Assembly (NCBI RefSeq): GCF_003610535.1
Contig: NZ_RAPN01000001.1
Coordinates: 2,901,320-2,965,319 of the forward strand
Origin: Mangrovibacterium diazotrophicum
GTDB lineage: Bacteria > Bacteroidota > Bacteroidia > Bacteroidales > Prolixibacteraceae
Direction of reading: 5' to 3'
DNA: 64,000 nt
Within the stretch, counting starts at the first letter, position 1. The number at the start of each line of letters is the position of its first letter. Below are positions 54,351 to 63,523 of the stretch, one piece after another. The translations under genes and the position numbers were made by a program. The notes under the pieces are model-generated. The model was not told where the DNA came from and did not search any database. It saw only the letters and a program-made list of their open reading frames with translations.

Positions 54351-55451
54351 ATGAAGATTGCGATACTAACATTCCACAATGCCCACAACTACGGAGCTGT
54401 ATTACAGGCATGGGCGTTAAAAACGTACCTTGCGACAACAGGCAACGACGTTGAAATTATAGATTATCGTACATTCGTTAACACCAGAAGTGATTTTAAG
54501 AATTTCTTCAAACGTCGAAATATTGCCACACTCGTCTTTAGCGTCGCTTTTAAATTCAATCGGTTTTACAGACGCTTCACCCGTTTTGACAATTTTATCA
54601 AGAATAAATTAAATCCGAAATCTACCGTCTATACCCCTTCTGACTTTGCCGATCTCGATTACGACCTGTACATCATCGGAAGCGATCAGGTATGGAATAA
54701 TAAAATCACCGGAAGCCATGATCCTGTATTTTGGGGAGATATTGAGCAGAAAAAAGACTTTAAGTTGATAAGCTATGCTGCCAGCATGGGAAATGAAACG
54801 CTCAATACCCAAAACACGTTACAGATTCAAGACTCATTAATCCGGTTTGACAGTATAAGTGTTCGAGAGAAAAACACTGTCGATCAACTACGAAAGATCG
54901 TTTCGAAAGAAATCTTTCACGTATTTGACCCGACATTCCTGCTAAAGGCACAAGACTACAATGAAATTTTAGCCTCCCCCGTTGTAAAAGGTAAATACAT
55001 TTTGGTTTATCAGGTTGCATTCTCCCCAAAGGTCGAGAATGTCGCTAAGCAAATCGCGAACCAGACGAATTCAACAATCATTCATTTAGAATCCACAATC
55101 AAGTACAACATACCTGTAAAGAATCATTTCGAGACAATGGGCCCGATGGAATATCTGAGTTTAATAAAATACGCCCATTGTATTGTGACAACCTCTTTTC
55201 ACGGGACAGCATTCTCCATTATATACGAGAAGCCATTCTACCTGGTAAATCTGGATAGTCACAACAACCGTCCTAAATCTTTATTGCAAGATCTGGGGTT
55301 GACCCACAGAATAATTGAGAAAGCTGAAGATTGCTCCTTTTCTCCGATTGACTATTCTAAAATTCAATCCGCACTATCTGAAAAACGAGCGTCTTCGCAA
55401 CAATTTCTGCAAAACTCGTTCATTCAACCCATCGTTGGAAAATATGCATGA
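54351..55451 (+). CDS. Polysaccharide pyruvyl transferase family protein (SFHG type)
   Basis: A 366-residue protein with NAHNYGAVLQAWALKTYLA at the N-terminus, YIIGSDQVWNNK near residue 110, SYAASMGNE, ISVREKNTVDQLRK, VFDPTFLLKAQDY and VTTSFHGTAFSIIYEKPFYL. Same superfamily and motif type as the genes at 13954 and 61328. It overlaps the next glycosyltransferase by 8 bp. In module D it follows a nitroreductase, whereas the NRLH-type member in module C follows an FrhB-like protein, an apparent theme of redox protein plus transferase. Confidence 0.84.
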   Translation: MKIAILTFHNAHNYGAVLQAWALKTYLATTGNDVEIIDYRTFVNTRSDFKNFFKRRNIATLVFSVAFKFNRFYRRFTRFDNFIKNKLNPKSTVYTPSDFADLDYDLYIIGSDQVWNNKITGSHDPVFWGDIEQKKDFKLISYAASMGNETLNTQNTLQIQDSLIRFDSISVREKNTVDQLRKIVSKEIFHVFDPTFLLKAQDYNEILASPVVKGKYILVYQVAFSPKVENVAKQIANQTNSTIIHLESTIKYNIPVKNHFETMGPMEYLSLIKYAHCIVTTSFHGTAFSIIYEKPFYLVNLDSHNNRPKSLLQDLGLTHRIIEKAEDCSFSPIDYSKIQSALSEKRASSQQFLQNSFIQPIVGKYA

Positions 55452-56451
55452 TCACTGTATGCCCACACTTTCTATTATCATTCCGGTTTACAACGTAGAA
55501 GAGCACATCCGAAAATGCGTAGATAGTATCGTTGTCAACAAATCGAGCGCGATTGAGATAATCCTGGTTGATGACGGAAGCTCTGACAAGTCGGGAGCAA
55601 TTTGCGACCAGATTGCAGAAACAGATTCCAGAGTTACAGTCATACATAAAAAAAACGGAGGAGTCAGCAAAGCCAGAAACACAGGACTAGCTGTTACTAA
55701 AGGAAAATACATTGGCTTTGTTGATTCTGATGACTATGTAACAGAAAACTATGTCGATAGCTTAATCGAGTTGCTCAACACCGAGTCTCCTGATATTATT
55801 CAATTTGGCGTTGAAAGGGTTTCAACCAGAAATGCATACACGATTTGCCCTGAAAAATCTAGGTTGTATCAAAACTCAAATAACTACATCCTCAAGGAGC
55901 ATTATTCCCATGGTGTTTGGTCTTATGCTTTCAAAGCCGAATTAATCGAAAAAAACAAAATTCGCTTTCCGGAAGATATTCCGTTTTCAGAGGACCAAGC
56001 GTTTATCGCAAGATGCTTCTTAAAAAGCCATTCAATAAAAGCTATAAACAGGTGCTTATACTATTATATCGATCGTTTTAACTCTGCTGTTAACAGTAAT
56101 AAAAAACACGAAAGAGCATATTGCAACCTTTTAGTTTTTAATGACCTCCTACGATTTCACAAGGATAATGAATTAAATGCTACCGCGTTCTCCCGTTCAA
56201 TTTTGAAAAACTTGTTCTTCGACTATTTCTTGTACTTAAAGAGATTTAACATCCTCAAGAAAGAGTTCATTAAAGAAGATTTAAATGTCATCGTCAATTC
56301 AGATTATTTAAAAACGTTCAGCAGGAAACTCCATATTTTATACGCAACGGCAACTGTCTATCCGGTTGAATTTGCGCTTTATTCCCAAGCAGTCAGAAAA
56401 ATAGACAGAACCATACGCTCAATCAAAAAACGAGTCCACCGCCTCTATTAA
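55444..56451 (+). CDS. Glycosyltransferase family 2 (GT-A fold)
   Basis: From ATG 55444 (MHDHCMPTLSIIIPVYNVEE) about 335 residues; a second ATG at 55459 is also possible. The frame is open to 55315 inside the previous gene, which is not needed for the fold. Motifs: LSIIIPVYNVEEHIRKCVDS, EIILVDDGSSDKSG, NGGVSKARNTGL and the DSDD metal-binding motif. Ends in a basic tail (RSIKKRVHRLY) that may touch the membrane. Confidence 0.88.
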   Translation: MHDHCMPTLSIIIPVYNVEEHIRKCVDSIVVNKSSAIEIILVDDGSSDKSGAICDQIAETDSRVTVIHKKNGGVSKARNTGLAVTKGKYIGFVDSDDYVTENYVDSLIELLNTESPDIIQFGVERVSTRNAYTICPEKSRLYQNSNNYILKEHYSHGVWSYAFKAELIEKNKIRFPEDIPFSEDQAFIARCFLKSHSIKAINRCLYYYIDRFNSAVNSNKKHERAYCNLLVFNDLLRFHKDNELNATAFSRSILKNLFFDYFLYLKRFNILKKEFIKEDLNVIVNSDYLKTFSRKLHILYATATVYPVEFALYSQAVRKIDRTIRSIKKRVHRLY

Positions 56452-56468
56452 GAAGAAGAAGAATCCAA

Positions 56469-57725
56469 ATGAGAAATATTTTCTACATCACAACATTACT
56501 TCTGCTTACACTTGGTCCTACAGTACTAAATTACTTGGGCTGGAAGATCGGTTTCTCGAACGGTCCTTTTTATCAAAAGTCTTATCCGGCTTTTTGGCTT
56601 CTGATGCTACTGTTTTCCTGGATATTGACACAAAAGCCAAAATCTACCTTGAGGTACAATCGCACTGAAGTAAATATTTTCGCCCTGTGCATTATAATAA
56701 TCCTAACAATGACAGCTTTGGGATATGACTCTGGACTTTCGATTTTCTCAAACTCAATATTATTACCAGTACTACTCTCTATAAGTCTGACCTATTTTAT
56801 CGCATATAAACCAACAAGAACAACAACCGACATCAAAACTATTTTACTGGGCTTCTTAATTTTAAATTCCGGTCTGGCAATTGCAGAACGAGTCCTGCAT
56901 ACTAATTTTTTCCCTTTCACCCTAGCCTTACAGGACGAAACAGTTTCGATAGAATATGAAAGCATAGCAGAATTCAGAAGCACAGCATTAATGGGACATC
57001 CTTTGAGCAATGCATTATGCACCACTGTCATTATGAGTTTTATTTTGATTTCCGAACTCCCGGAAAAAAAGAAATACGCTTTGTGGCTTTTGGGATACGT
57101 TGCGATTCTATGCTTTAATGCCAGAAGCTCGATATTAGCCTGGGGGGGGTTTGCCGGAATCTACATCATGAACAGATTATGGGATCGACAATATTCAGTC
57201 TCAAAGAAAATTTGGTTAATCGCATTGGGGGCAATTGGTTTACTAGCTATACTTTACCTAATCTTTAATACGGGTATCGGTGGACGCTTACTCTCAATGG
57301 AACTTTTTGATAATAGTGGTACATCCCGCCTACGTATATTTGAAATATTTGACTATTATAGTTTTGGATCATTTCTCTTTGGGGGGGTATCACCTGAAAC
57401 CATGTATATCATGGCCAATACTGTAGGATTAGGTCATATTGAGAACTACTGGCTAATCTATATTTTCCGGTTTGGTATAATCTATACGGTAATACTAACG
57501 ATACTATTCTACAATCTATTTAAACGCTATTTAACTCCATACAACAAGTTCCAAAAAATATTCGTCGTACTGTGCTTTCTACTTATCAGCAGCACGAACA
57601 ATTCGTTAGCCATGGGGGTCCCTGCAATATCAGTATTCTTACTCTGTGCTGTTGCATTTGGAGATAGTAATATGGAATACAGTGGCGAGATTTACGAGCC
57701 AACACCCTATCCCCTGCAAAACTAA
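56469..57725 (+). CDS. Polysaccharide polymerase candidate (Wzy-like) with poly-G tracts
   Basis: A 418-residue membrane protein with about 11-12 hydrophobic helices, no signal peptide, and a soluble region with RSTALMGHPLSNALCTTVIM and the CFNARSSILAWGG segment, the usual Wzy_C pattern. It fits a capsule or O-antigen polymerase; sequence identity in this family is low. Two homopolymer G runs, eight at 57142-57149 and seven at 57381-57387, lie in its second half and could promote slippage. It starts 17 bp after the GT2 gene. Confidence 0.78.
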   Translation: MRNIFYITTLLLLTLGPTVLNYLGWKIGFSNGPFYQKSYPAFWLLMLLFSWILTQKPKSTLRYNRTEVNIFALCIIIILTMTALGYDSGLSIFSNSILLPVLLSISLTYFIAYKPTRTTTDIKTILLGFLILNSGLAIAERVLHTNFFPFTLALQDETVSIEYESIAEFRSTALMGHPLSNALCTTVIMSFILISELPEKKKYALWLLGYVAILCFNARSSILAWGGFAGIYIMNRLWDRQYSVSKKIWLIALGAIGLLAILYLIFNTGIGGRLLSMELFDNSGTSRLRIFEIFDYYSFGSFLFGGVSPETMYIMANTVGLGHIENYWLIYIFRFGIIYTVILTILFYNLFKRYLTPYNKFQKIFVVLCFLLISSTNNSLAMGVPAISVFLLCAVAFGDSNMEYSGEIYEPTPYPLQN

Positions 57726-57837
57726 ATTGCTTTCCCTGGGGAAAAAAACATAACAGGGACGACGCACATACCGCCTTTGGAGTTTAAATAGCGCAAGTCT
57801 AACATAGCAAAGTTGTATTGCCCTAATAATATTGAAG

Positions 57838-58944
57838 ATGACGAAACTCTTGCATGTAATTCACGATTTCCTTAACGGAGGAATAGAGAGCTTCTTGTTT
57901 TATTTGTCACAAGAACAATTAACGAATAAAAACTTAGAGGTCACAATTCTTTGTTTACAAGAAGAGCATAAAATAACAAATCCTCGGATCAAAAGTCTCC
58001 CGTTAAAAATTATATATATTCCTATACCGCCTTTCGGGAAGTCGTTCAAAAGGTATCGGGAATTTCTTAGAACGATTAATGATTATGATATTGTACATTG
58101 GCATACTTTTAAACCAAACCTAGCATTCCTTTCCAGGTTTTCGAATACAAAACACGTTTATACTGTTCATAGTGCGGGTACATTACTTCGTCAGAAATCT
58201 ACCTACCGCGATTTCAAAGCCTACCTATTCAAAAAGTTCTTAAATCAAACAATAGATGGCATAGCTAGCAACTCAATCTATACTCAGAATTTTTGGAAAG
58301 AAAAGGGAGTAAAAACGAAGAACAACAGGGTCATCTATAATGGAGTATACTTCAACAATAGGTACAACAAGGAAAATGTATATCAGGATTTCCCTCATTT
58401 ACGTGGTAAATTCATCATCGGCACAACCTCTCGATTGATCTCTTGGAAGAGAGTAGACATACTGATCAAAGCTTTCTCTGGTCTCACCAACTCAGATTCA
58501 AACACTGTCCTTTTAATTGTCGGCGATGGCCCGGAGAAGGAAAAATTACAAGCACTAACAAAAGCTTTAAAGATCCAAGACCAAGTGACATTCACCGGCT
58601 ATAAAAGCAATGTTACAGACTACCAGGACGCAATGGACATTTGTGTATTTGCCTCTGCTTCTGAGCCTTTCGGTTTGGTAGCAGTCGAATGTCTCCATCT
58701 TGGAAAACCCGTTCTGGTTATGGAAGACGGGGGTGGACTTGTAGAAATAATTGAAAAAGTAGACCATAGAAACATTGCAAATTCCGAATCCGAATTAACA
58801 TCGCTTCTTGAAAAATTCACAAACAATAAAGACAGAGATAGAGAAGAATTTAACCAACGAAAAACTGTTGCAAAAAGCTTTAGTATCACGAATTGTGAAA
58901 AAAATTATTGGGAACTCTATTGTAGCATCGTTAAATATAAATAA
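57838..58944 (+). CDS. Glycosyltransferase family 4 (GT-B fold)
   Basis: About 368 residues from ATG 57838 (MTKLLHVIHDFLNGGIESFL). A TTG at 57832 is in frame but unlikely. The donor half has IGTTSRLISWKRVDILIKAF, LLIVGDGPEKEKLQAL and ASEPFGLVAVECLHLGKPV with the E-x7-E pair. It follows the Wzy candidate after 112 bp, then abuts a pyruvyltransferase-family gene with no gap. Confidence 0.88.
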   Translation: MTKLLHVIHDFLNGGIESFLFYLSQEQLTNKNLEVTILCLQEEHKITNPRIKSLPLKIIYIPIPPFGKSFKRYREFLRTINDYDIVHWHTFKPNLAFLSRFSNTKHVYTVHSAGTLLRQKSTYRDFKAYLFKKFLNQTIDGIASNSIYTQNFWKEKGVKTKNNRVIYNGVYFNNRYNKENVYQDFPHLRGKFIIGTTSRLISWKRVDILIKAFSGLTNSDSNTVLLIVGDGPEKEKLQALTKALKIQDQVTFTGYKSNVTDYQDAMDICVFASASEPFGLVAVECLHLGKPVLVMEDGGGLVEIIEKVDHRNIANSESELTSLLEKFTNNKDRDREEFNQRKTVAKSFSITNCEKNYWELYCSIVKYK

Positions 58945-60072
58945 ATGAACAAAATACTTTATCCGAGTAGAATCATAAAGGGCAACTTAGGGGATGTACT
59001 TATTAACGTTTTGCTTATTCGGGAATTACTAAATCATTCAGAGGTTTACCTTAAAGGAAAACCGAGAGCAGAAGTTTACGATTTGATCGTCCAAAATAAT
59101 CCGGACAAAAACAAACTCAACATAATCGATTCAAACAGCAAAAGCCTGTTCCTGGAGAAGCTCAAAATATTCTCGAATATTGCATTTAAAAATAAATATA
59201 GAATCGTTTTCGATACTCCAGGACATGTTACAGAGAAAAAGAAACATTTGAAAACATTACTCAAAGCGATTTCTGACATCGTAAAAGCAGACATCTACCA
59301 TCTCTTAAATATCAAAATTTACAAATTCGGAATAACACTTGGCCCTTTTAAAAACGACAGTTGGTTCTTATACAAGAAAGTATGCAAAAAAACTGATCAC
59401 GTTATGCTCAGGGACAAGAGAAACTATGAACAACTAAAAACGAGGAAATTAAAAAATATCCACTTAGGTCCCGATCTCGCTTTCTTACTCTACCGACACC
59501 CGCAGCTTAATCCAATCCCTGAGACTAAGATCGAAAAAGAAGGGGTTGTCATCTCCCTACGAGGTTCGCTGATCGGGAAGAAAATTGAGCATAACTACTT
59601 CGACACTGTAGTTTCCAACACAATCTCATTAGTGAGTCAAATAGTCTCAGAGGCACAGATTAACGTCGTTAAACTCTCATATCAAGTTGATTGTGACAGA
59701 GAGCCCGCGATGGTGTTATTCGACAAACTAAAAATCGTTTTCCCTTCAATAGAATTAATCTTCATAGATCATATTCTGAATTTCGACCAAGCATCTGAAC
59801 TTTATCGAAACTCGAAATTTGTTATCACTAACAGGCTTCATGTATTTCTATTTGCAATGATCTTAAATACCAAAAGCTATGTTGTCACCGATATCGTCAA
59901 GCACCAAAAATTAATTGCTATTATAAATGACTTGGAACTTAGCTCTTTGGTATATTCTCCAGAGCTCAGGTATAGTTTCCAAGATCCCTCTCAAATGGAG
60001 CTATTCGCAAAACATGCTGACATAAATGCCAGAACCCTGCGCGAAAGTATTAAAACAATTGCCACTCTCTGA
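58945..60072 (+). CDS. Polysaccharide pyruvyl transferase family protein (NRLH type)
   Basis: A 375-residue protein with GNLGDVLINVLLIRELL at the N-terminus, KFGITLGPFKNDSWF, VMLRDKRNYEQLK, LGPDLAFLL and TNRLHVFLFAMILNTKSYVV. It shares the NRLH variant and the length of the gene at 34169, so the two probably do equivalent steps in modules C and D. It begins on the base after the GT4 stop codon. Substrate unknown. Confidence 0.8.
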   Translation: MNKILYPSRIIKGNLGDVLINVLLIRELLNHSEVYLKGKPRAEVYDLIVQNNPDKNKLNIIDSNSKSLFLEKLKIFSNIAFKNKYRIVFDTPGHVTEKKKHLKTLLKAISDIVKADIYHLLNIKIYKFGITLGPFKNDSWFLYKKVCKKTDHVMLRDKRNYEQLKTRKLKNIHLGPDLAFLLYRHPQLNPIPETKIEKEGVVISLRGSLIGKKIEHNYFDTVVSNTISLVSQIVSEAQINVVKLSYQVDCDREPAMVLFDKLKIVFPSIELIFIDHILNFDQASELYRNSKFVITNRLHVFLFAMILNTKSYVVTDIVKHQKLIAIINDLELSSLVYSPELRYSFQDPSQMELFAKHADINARTLRESIKTIATL

Positions 60073-60143
60073 AGGAACCAGCTCTTTTCGATTAACCTCG
60101 CTGAAAAGAATTCTAAGTTAAACATTACAAAAGTCAATGTACA

Positions 60144-61331
60144 ATGAAGATCGTAATTGCCAATCATGAATTCCGGGCACATTTCCCGGCTCGCATCAAA
60201 TATCTGCATGAACATCTCAAAAAAAATGGCCATGAACTCAAAATCATCGAGTTATTTGGCAAAAGCATATGTTATGAATTCTCCAATGATGACAAAGCGA
60301 TCAATGACTGGGAAATTCTATTCCCAAGCTCTGACGCACATATGGTCGATGGCAAAGAAATTGAACAGAAACTAACGACTAGACTCAACGAAATTGATCC
60401 GGACGTAGTACTTTCCGGAATAGCAACTTTTCCTGTTGGGATTATTTCTCTTCGCTGGGCAAAAAAAAACGGTAAGGGTATCGTCGAATTTGGCAACGCA
60501 AGAAAAGATACCTTCGCTCACAACAAACTCATTCATCAGATAAAAAGAATGATGTTCCGGAATGTCGATGCCTTCTTCTGTCCGTCACCTGCCTGGGACG
60601 AGAGCATGATGTACTGGGGTTTCAAAAAGAAAGAAATTTTCTACGGTTTAAACGTTGCCAACAATGCCTTTTGGCTAACTTCTGTAGAAAATATCCATTT
60701 TCATAATCTACCTCAAAGCTATTTTCTCACCTGTGGAAGACAAGTTCAAATGAAAAACCTTCCCCGGTTACTAAAATGTTTTTTCAAATACAAAGAAGAG
60801 GGGGGCAAGTTACCTCTTGTAATGATTGGAGATGGTGTCTTACACGACACCTTAGAAGAAATAGCGAAAGGAAGAAATGATGTTATCTTCTTACCATTCC
60901 TTAACCACGACAAAATAAAAGAAGTCTTTGTCCAGGCAAGAGCCCTTTTGCTACCGAGTTTCAAAGAAGAAACCTGGGGAATAGTCGCCAACGAAGCAAT
61001 GGCTTCAGGAGTTATAGTTGGAGTAAGTAATGAATGTGGCTGCTCTTCAACGATCGTTGTTGACGATTATAATGGTTACACCTTCAGTGCTTACGATGAA
61101 AACCAAATTATTAATACGCTACATAAAATCGAGCAAATCCCGAACGAAAAATTTTTGCAGATGAAAGAAAATGCCCGAACTCTAATATTGGATTGGGGTG
61201 TGGAGCGGTTTGCGAAAGGCGCATTTGCTGCCGCAGAATACGCTTTAAATAACAAGAAAAAAATTAATAATCCGATCGACAAACTTTTAATTAATTCCTG
61301 GAGAGGCCGGATGACAGTAACAAACAAATGA
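60144..61331 (+). CDS. Glycosyltransferase family 4 (GT-B fold)
   Basis: A 395-residue protein beginning MKIVIANHEFRAHFPARIKY. Donor-half motifs are LTCGRQVQMKNLPRLLKCF, MIGDGVLHDTLEEIA and FKEETWGIVANEAMASGVIV. Cytoplasmic, basic C-terminus. Its stop overlaps the next start by four bases (ATGA), coupling it to a pyruvyltransferase-family gene. Acceptor and donor unknown. Confidence 0.87.
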   Translation: MKIVIANHEFRAHFPARIKYLHEHLKKNGHELKIIELFGKSICYEFSNDDKAINDWEILFPSSDAHMVDGKEIEQKLTTRLNEIDPDVVLSGIATFPVGIISLRWAKKNGKGIVEFGNARKDTFAHNKLIHQIKRMMFRNVDAFFCPSPAWDESMMYWGFKKKEIFYGLNVANNAFWLTSVENIHFHNLPQSYFLTCGRQVQMKNLPRLLKCFFKYKEEGGKLPLVMIGDGVLHDTLEEIAKGRNDVIFLPFLNHDKIKEVFVQARALLLPSFKEETWGIVANEAMASGVIVGVSNECGCSSTIVVDDYNGYTFSAYDENQIINTLHKIEQIPNEKFLQMKENARTLILDWGVERFAKGAFAAAEYALNNKKKINNPIDKLLINSWRGRMTVTNK

Positions 61332-62503
61332 CAGCTAACAGAATGGAAAAGAAAAGAATCGGCATAATAACAATTTTTGACGTTGACAATTACGGTGCGG
61401 AACTTCAGGCATTCGCTTTGCAACACAAATTACGTCAACTCGGACACGACGCGGAGTTAATCAGATATCTGTTCGGAAAACATCCCCTTCACCAGAGGGA
61501 TAAAAACGAAAAGATCATTGTTCCCTTGGACTTCAAAAAGAAGCTTAAGGTTTCTTTGCTTCCTTTAATCGAAAATCTAAAAACTTTACCATTCAAGAAT
61601 ACCAGGAACAGAAGACGCGAGAATTTTGACAACTTTCACAAGTCGTTTTCTAAAACAACGACTGATACTTATCCTTCTGTTAATTCCCTCAACAGAGCTC
61701 AAATGGACTACGATGTATACTGCGTAGGCAGCGATCAAGTTTGGAATTACACATTTGGGTTTAGTCTTTCTCCCTATTTTCTCGACTTCGTTCCACCTAA
61801 TAAGAAAAAGATATCATTTGCATCCAGTTTCGGCGTCTCAGAACTCCCAGATCATGCATTGGAAGAATATAAAAAGGGATTAGGAAAATTCGACTCTTTG
61901 GCTGTAAGAGAGGAAAGCGGTGCTGAATTGGTGAAAAAGATCACGGGTAAAAAAGCAACGGTCGTTCTGGATCCTACCTTATTACTAAACAAAAAGGAAT
62001 GGTCTGAATTTTCGGATGATCGCTACTGCCCAAATCAACCGTACCTATTACTGTACGTAGTTACACTAATCCCAAGTAAATATGCAAGAGAACTCGCAAA
62101 AAAAATCGCGTCAGAACATAAACTCAAGATAGTAAGAATATGCAGAGATGCAGCGCCGGAAGACTATGGCAGTAACATCATCAATATCCGTGATGCAGGA
62201 CCGTCTGACTTCGTTGGTTTAATCAAAAATGCGTCTTTTGTTGTCACAAATTCTTTTCATGGTACCGTATTCTCAATCAACTTTAGCGTGCCATTCTATT
62301 CAATCGTTAGAAAATCTAAGAATAACAATTCCCGGTTATCGAATATACTTAAAAAAGTAAAACTTCAGGAAAGGCTAGTCTTCTCGGGAGATTCCTATCC
62401 TGACACATCAAAGGCACTAATATCGATGGATGAAGCCGATGAAATTATCGGTCTTGAAAGAAAAAATTCCGAAAAATATTTGATTCAAGCGATCTCCTGC
62501 TAA
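61328..62503 (+). CDS. Polysaccharide pyruvyl transferase family protein (SFHG type)
   Basis: A 391-residue protein; a second ATG at 61343 (MEKKRIGIITIFDVDNYGAE) is also possible. Motifs: NYGAELQAFALQHKLRQLG, YCVGSDQVWNYTFGFSLSPY, SFASSFGVSELP, LAVREESGAELVKK, VLDPTLLL and VVTNSFHGTVFSINFSVPFY. Third SFHG-type member in the window and the third pyruvyltransferase-family gene of module D. The 4-bp overlap with the GT4 gene suggests the two products act on the same intermediate (inference). Confidence 0.84.
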   Translation: MTANRMEKKRIGIITIFDVDNYGAELQAFALQHKLRQLGHDAELIRYLFGKHPLHQRDKNEKIIVPLDFKKKLKVSLLPLIENLKTLPFKNTRNRRRENFDNFHKSFSKTTTDTYPSVNSLNRAQMDYDVYCVGSDQVWNYTFGFSLSPYFLDFVPPNKKKISFASSFGVSELPDHALEEYKKGLGKFDSLAVREESGAELVKKITGKKATVVLDPTLLLNKKEWSEFSDDRYCPNQPYLLLYVVTLIPSKYARELAKKIASEHKLKIVRICRDAAPEDYGSNIINIRDAGPSDFVGLIKNASFVVTNSFHGTVFSINFSVPFYSIVRKSKNNNSRLSNILKKVKLQERLVFSGDSYPDTSKALISMDEADEIIGLERKNSEKYLIQAISC

Positions 62504-62538
62504 TTACAGTTCCCATTTTAACACTATCAACTCACACT

Positions 62539-62982
62539 ATGAAAATCATGGCAATAGCCTCAGTTGGCGGACATTGGATAGAATTACTCAGATTAGTACC
62601 GGCGTTCAGAAATATGGAAGTAATTTTCATTTCCACAAATGCCAAATGCGCGTCCATGGTTCCCAATCAAAAATTCTACGAAATCCCAGACGGAAGTAGG
62701 TGGAATTCGATAAACCTAGTCGGCTCACTTTTTAAAATCATAAAGATCATAAAAAAAGAAAAACCTCACTTCATCATATCTACCGGAGCAGCCCCCGGAT
62801 TAATGGGAATAATTGCAGGTAAACTAATGGGATGCAAGACTATATGGGTCGAAAGCATCGCCAATGCTGAAGAATTATCAATGAGCGGCAGAATTGCTTC
62901 TTCCTTTTCAACGATAACTTATGTGCAGTGGCCACACCTATCAAACCATAAAATAAAATATAAAGGAGACATCTTATCATGA
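62539..62982 (+). CDS. Alg14-like glycosyltransferase subunit (membrane anchor)
   Basis: A 147-residue protein of the Alg14/PssD/EpsE type. It begins MKIMAIASVGGHWIELLRLV, the glycine-rich start of the family, and contains FIISTGAAPGLMGIIAGKLM and TIWVESIANAEELS. Alg14-type subunits bring the partner Alg13-type catalytic subunit to the membrane to add a sugar to a lipid carrier. It overlaps the Alg13-like gene by 4 bp, the usual pairing in bacterial glycan loci. Confidence 0.9.
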   Translation: MKIMAIASVGGHWIELLRLVPAFRNMEVIFISTNAKCASMVPNQKFYEIPDGSRWNSINLVGSLFKIIKIIKKEKPHFIISTGAAPGLMGIIAGKLMGCKTIWVESIANAEELSMSGRIASSFSTITYVQWPHLSNHKIKYKGDILS

Positions 62983-63461
62983 TATTCGTAACAGTAGGTA
63001 CTCAAGCACCTTTCGAGCGCTTTGTAAAAGCGATGGACGAAATTGCAGGTAAAATAGAAGAACCTGTCGTCGCTCAAGTTTTTGACGAAAACTACAAGTC
63101 AAAGAATATGGAAACATATGCATTTATTTCTCCTGAAAAATTTTCTAAACTCCTACTAGAAGCTCGCTTAATCGTCTCTCACGCAGGTACCGGCACCATA
63201 CTATCAGCGCTAGAAAACAAAATCCCGATTATTGTAATGCCAAGATTAGCATCACTTGGAGAGCATCGAAATGAACACCAAACGGCCACTGTCAGAAAAT
63301 TTTTGGAACTAGGTTATGTTTACTCTGCGAACAACCTAGATGAATTAGAAAAGCTGATTATAAATGATAAAACAATATCTCTCCATCAATTGGGCAAATA
63401 CGCTTCTACTGAACTAACGGAATCATTACATGATTTCTTCATTTCGAATGCACCTGAATAG
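62979..63461 (+). CDS. Alg13-like glycosyltransferase catalytic subunit (GT28 C-terminal)
   Basis: A 160-residue protein of the Alg13/PssE type. MIFVTVGTQAPFERFVKAMD is the N-terminal signature, and VSHAGTGTILSALENKIPII followed by VMPRLASLGEHRNEHQ is the nucleotide-sugar binding part of GT28 enzymes. It works as a pair with the Alg14-like protein upstream, adding the second sugar to a lipid-linked intermediate in known systems. Start overlaps the upstream stop by four bases. Confidence 0.9.
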   Translation: MIFVTVGTQAPFERFVKAMDEIAGKIEEPVVAQVFDENYKSKNMETYAFISPEKFSKLLLEARLIVSHAGTGTILSALENKIPIIVMPRLASLGEHRNEHQTATVRKFLELGYVYSANNLDELEKLIINDKTISLHQLGKYASTELTESLHDFFISNAPE

Positions 63462-63523
63462 GAGCATCTATATTACCTCTAGAGTTAGATATTCAAAGAA
63501 GTACAATCTAGTTAATTTTAGTT

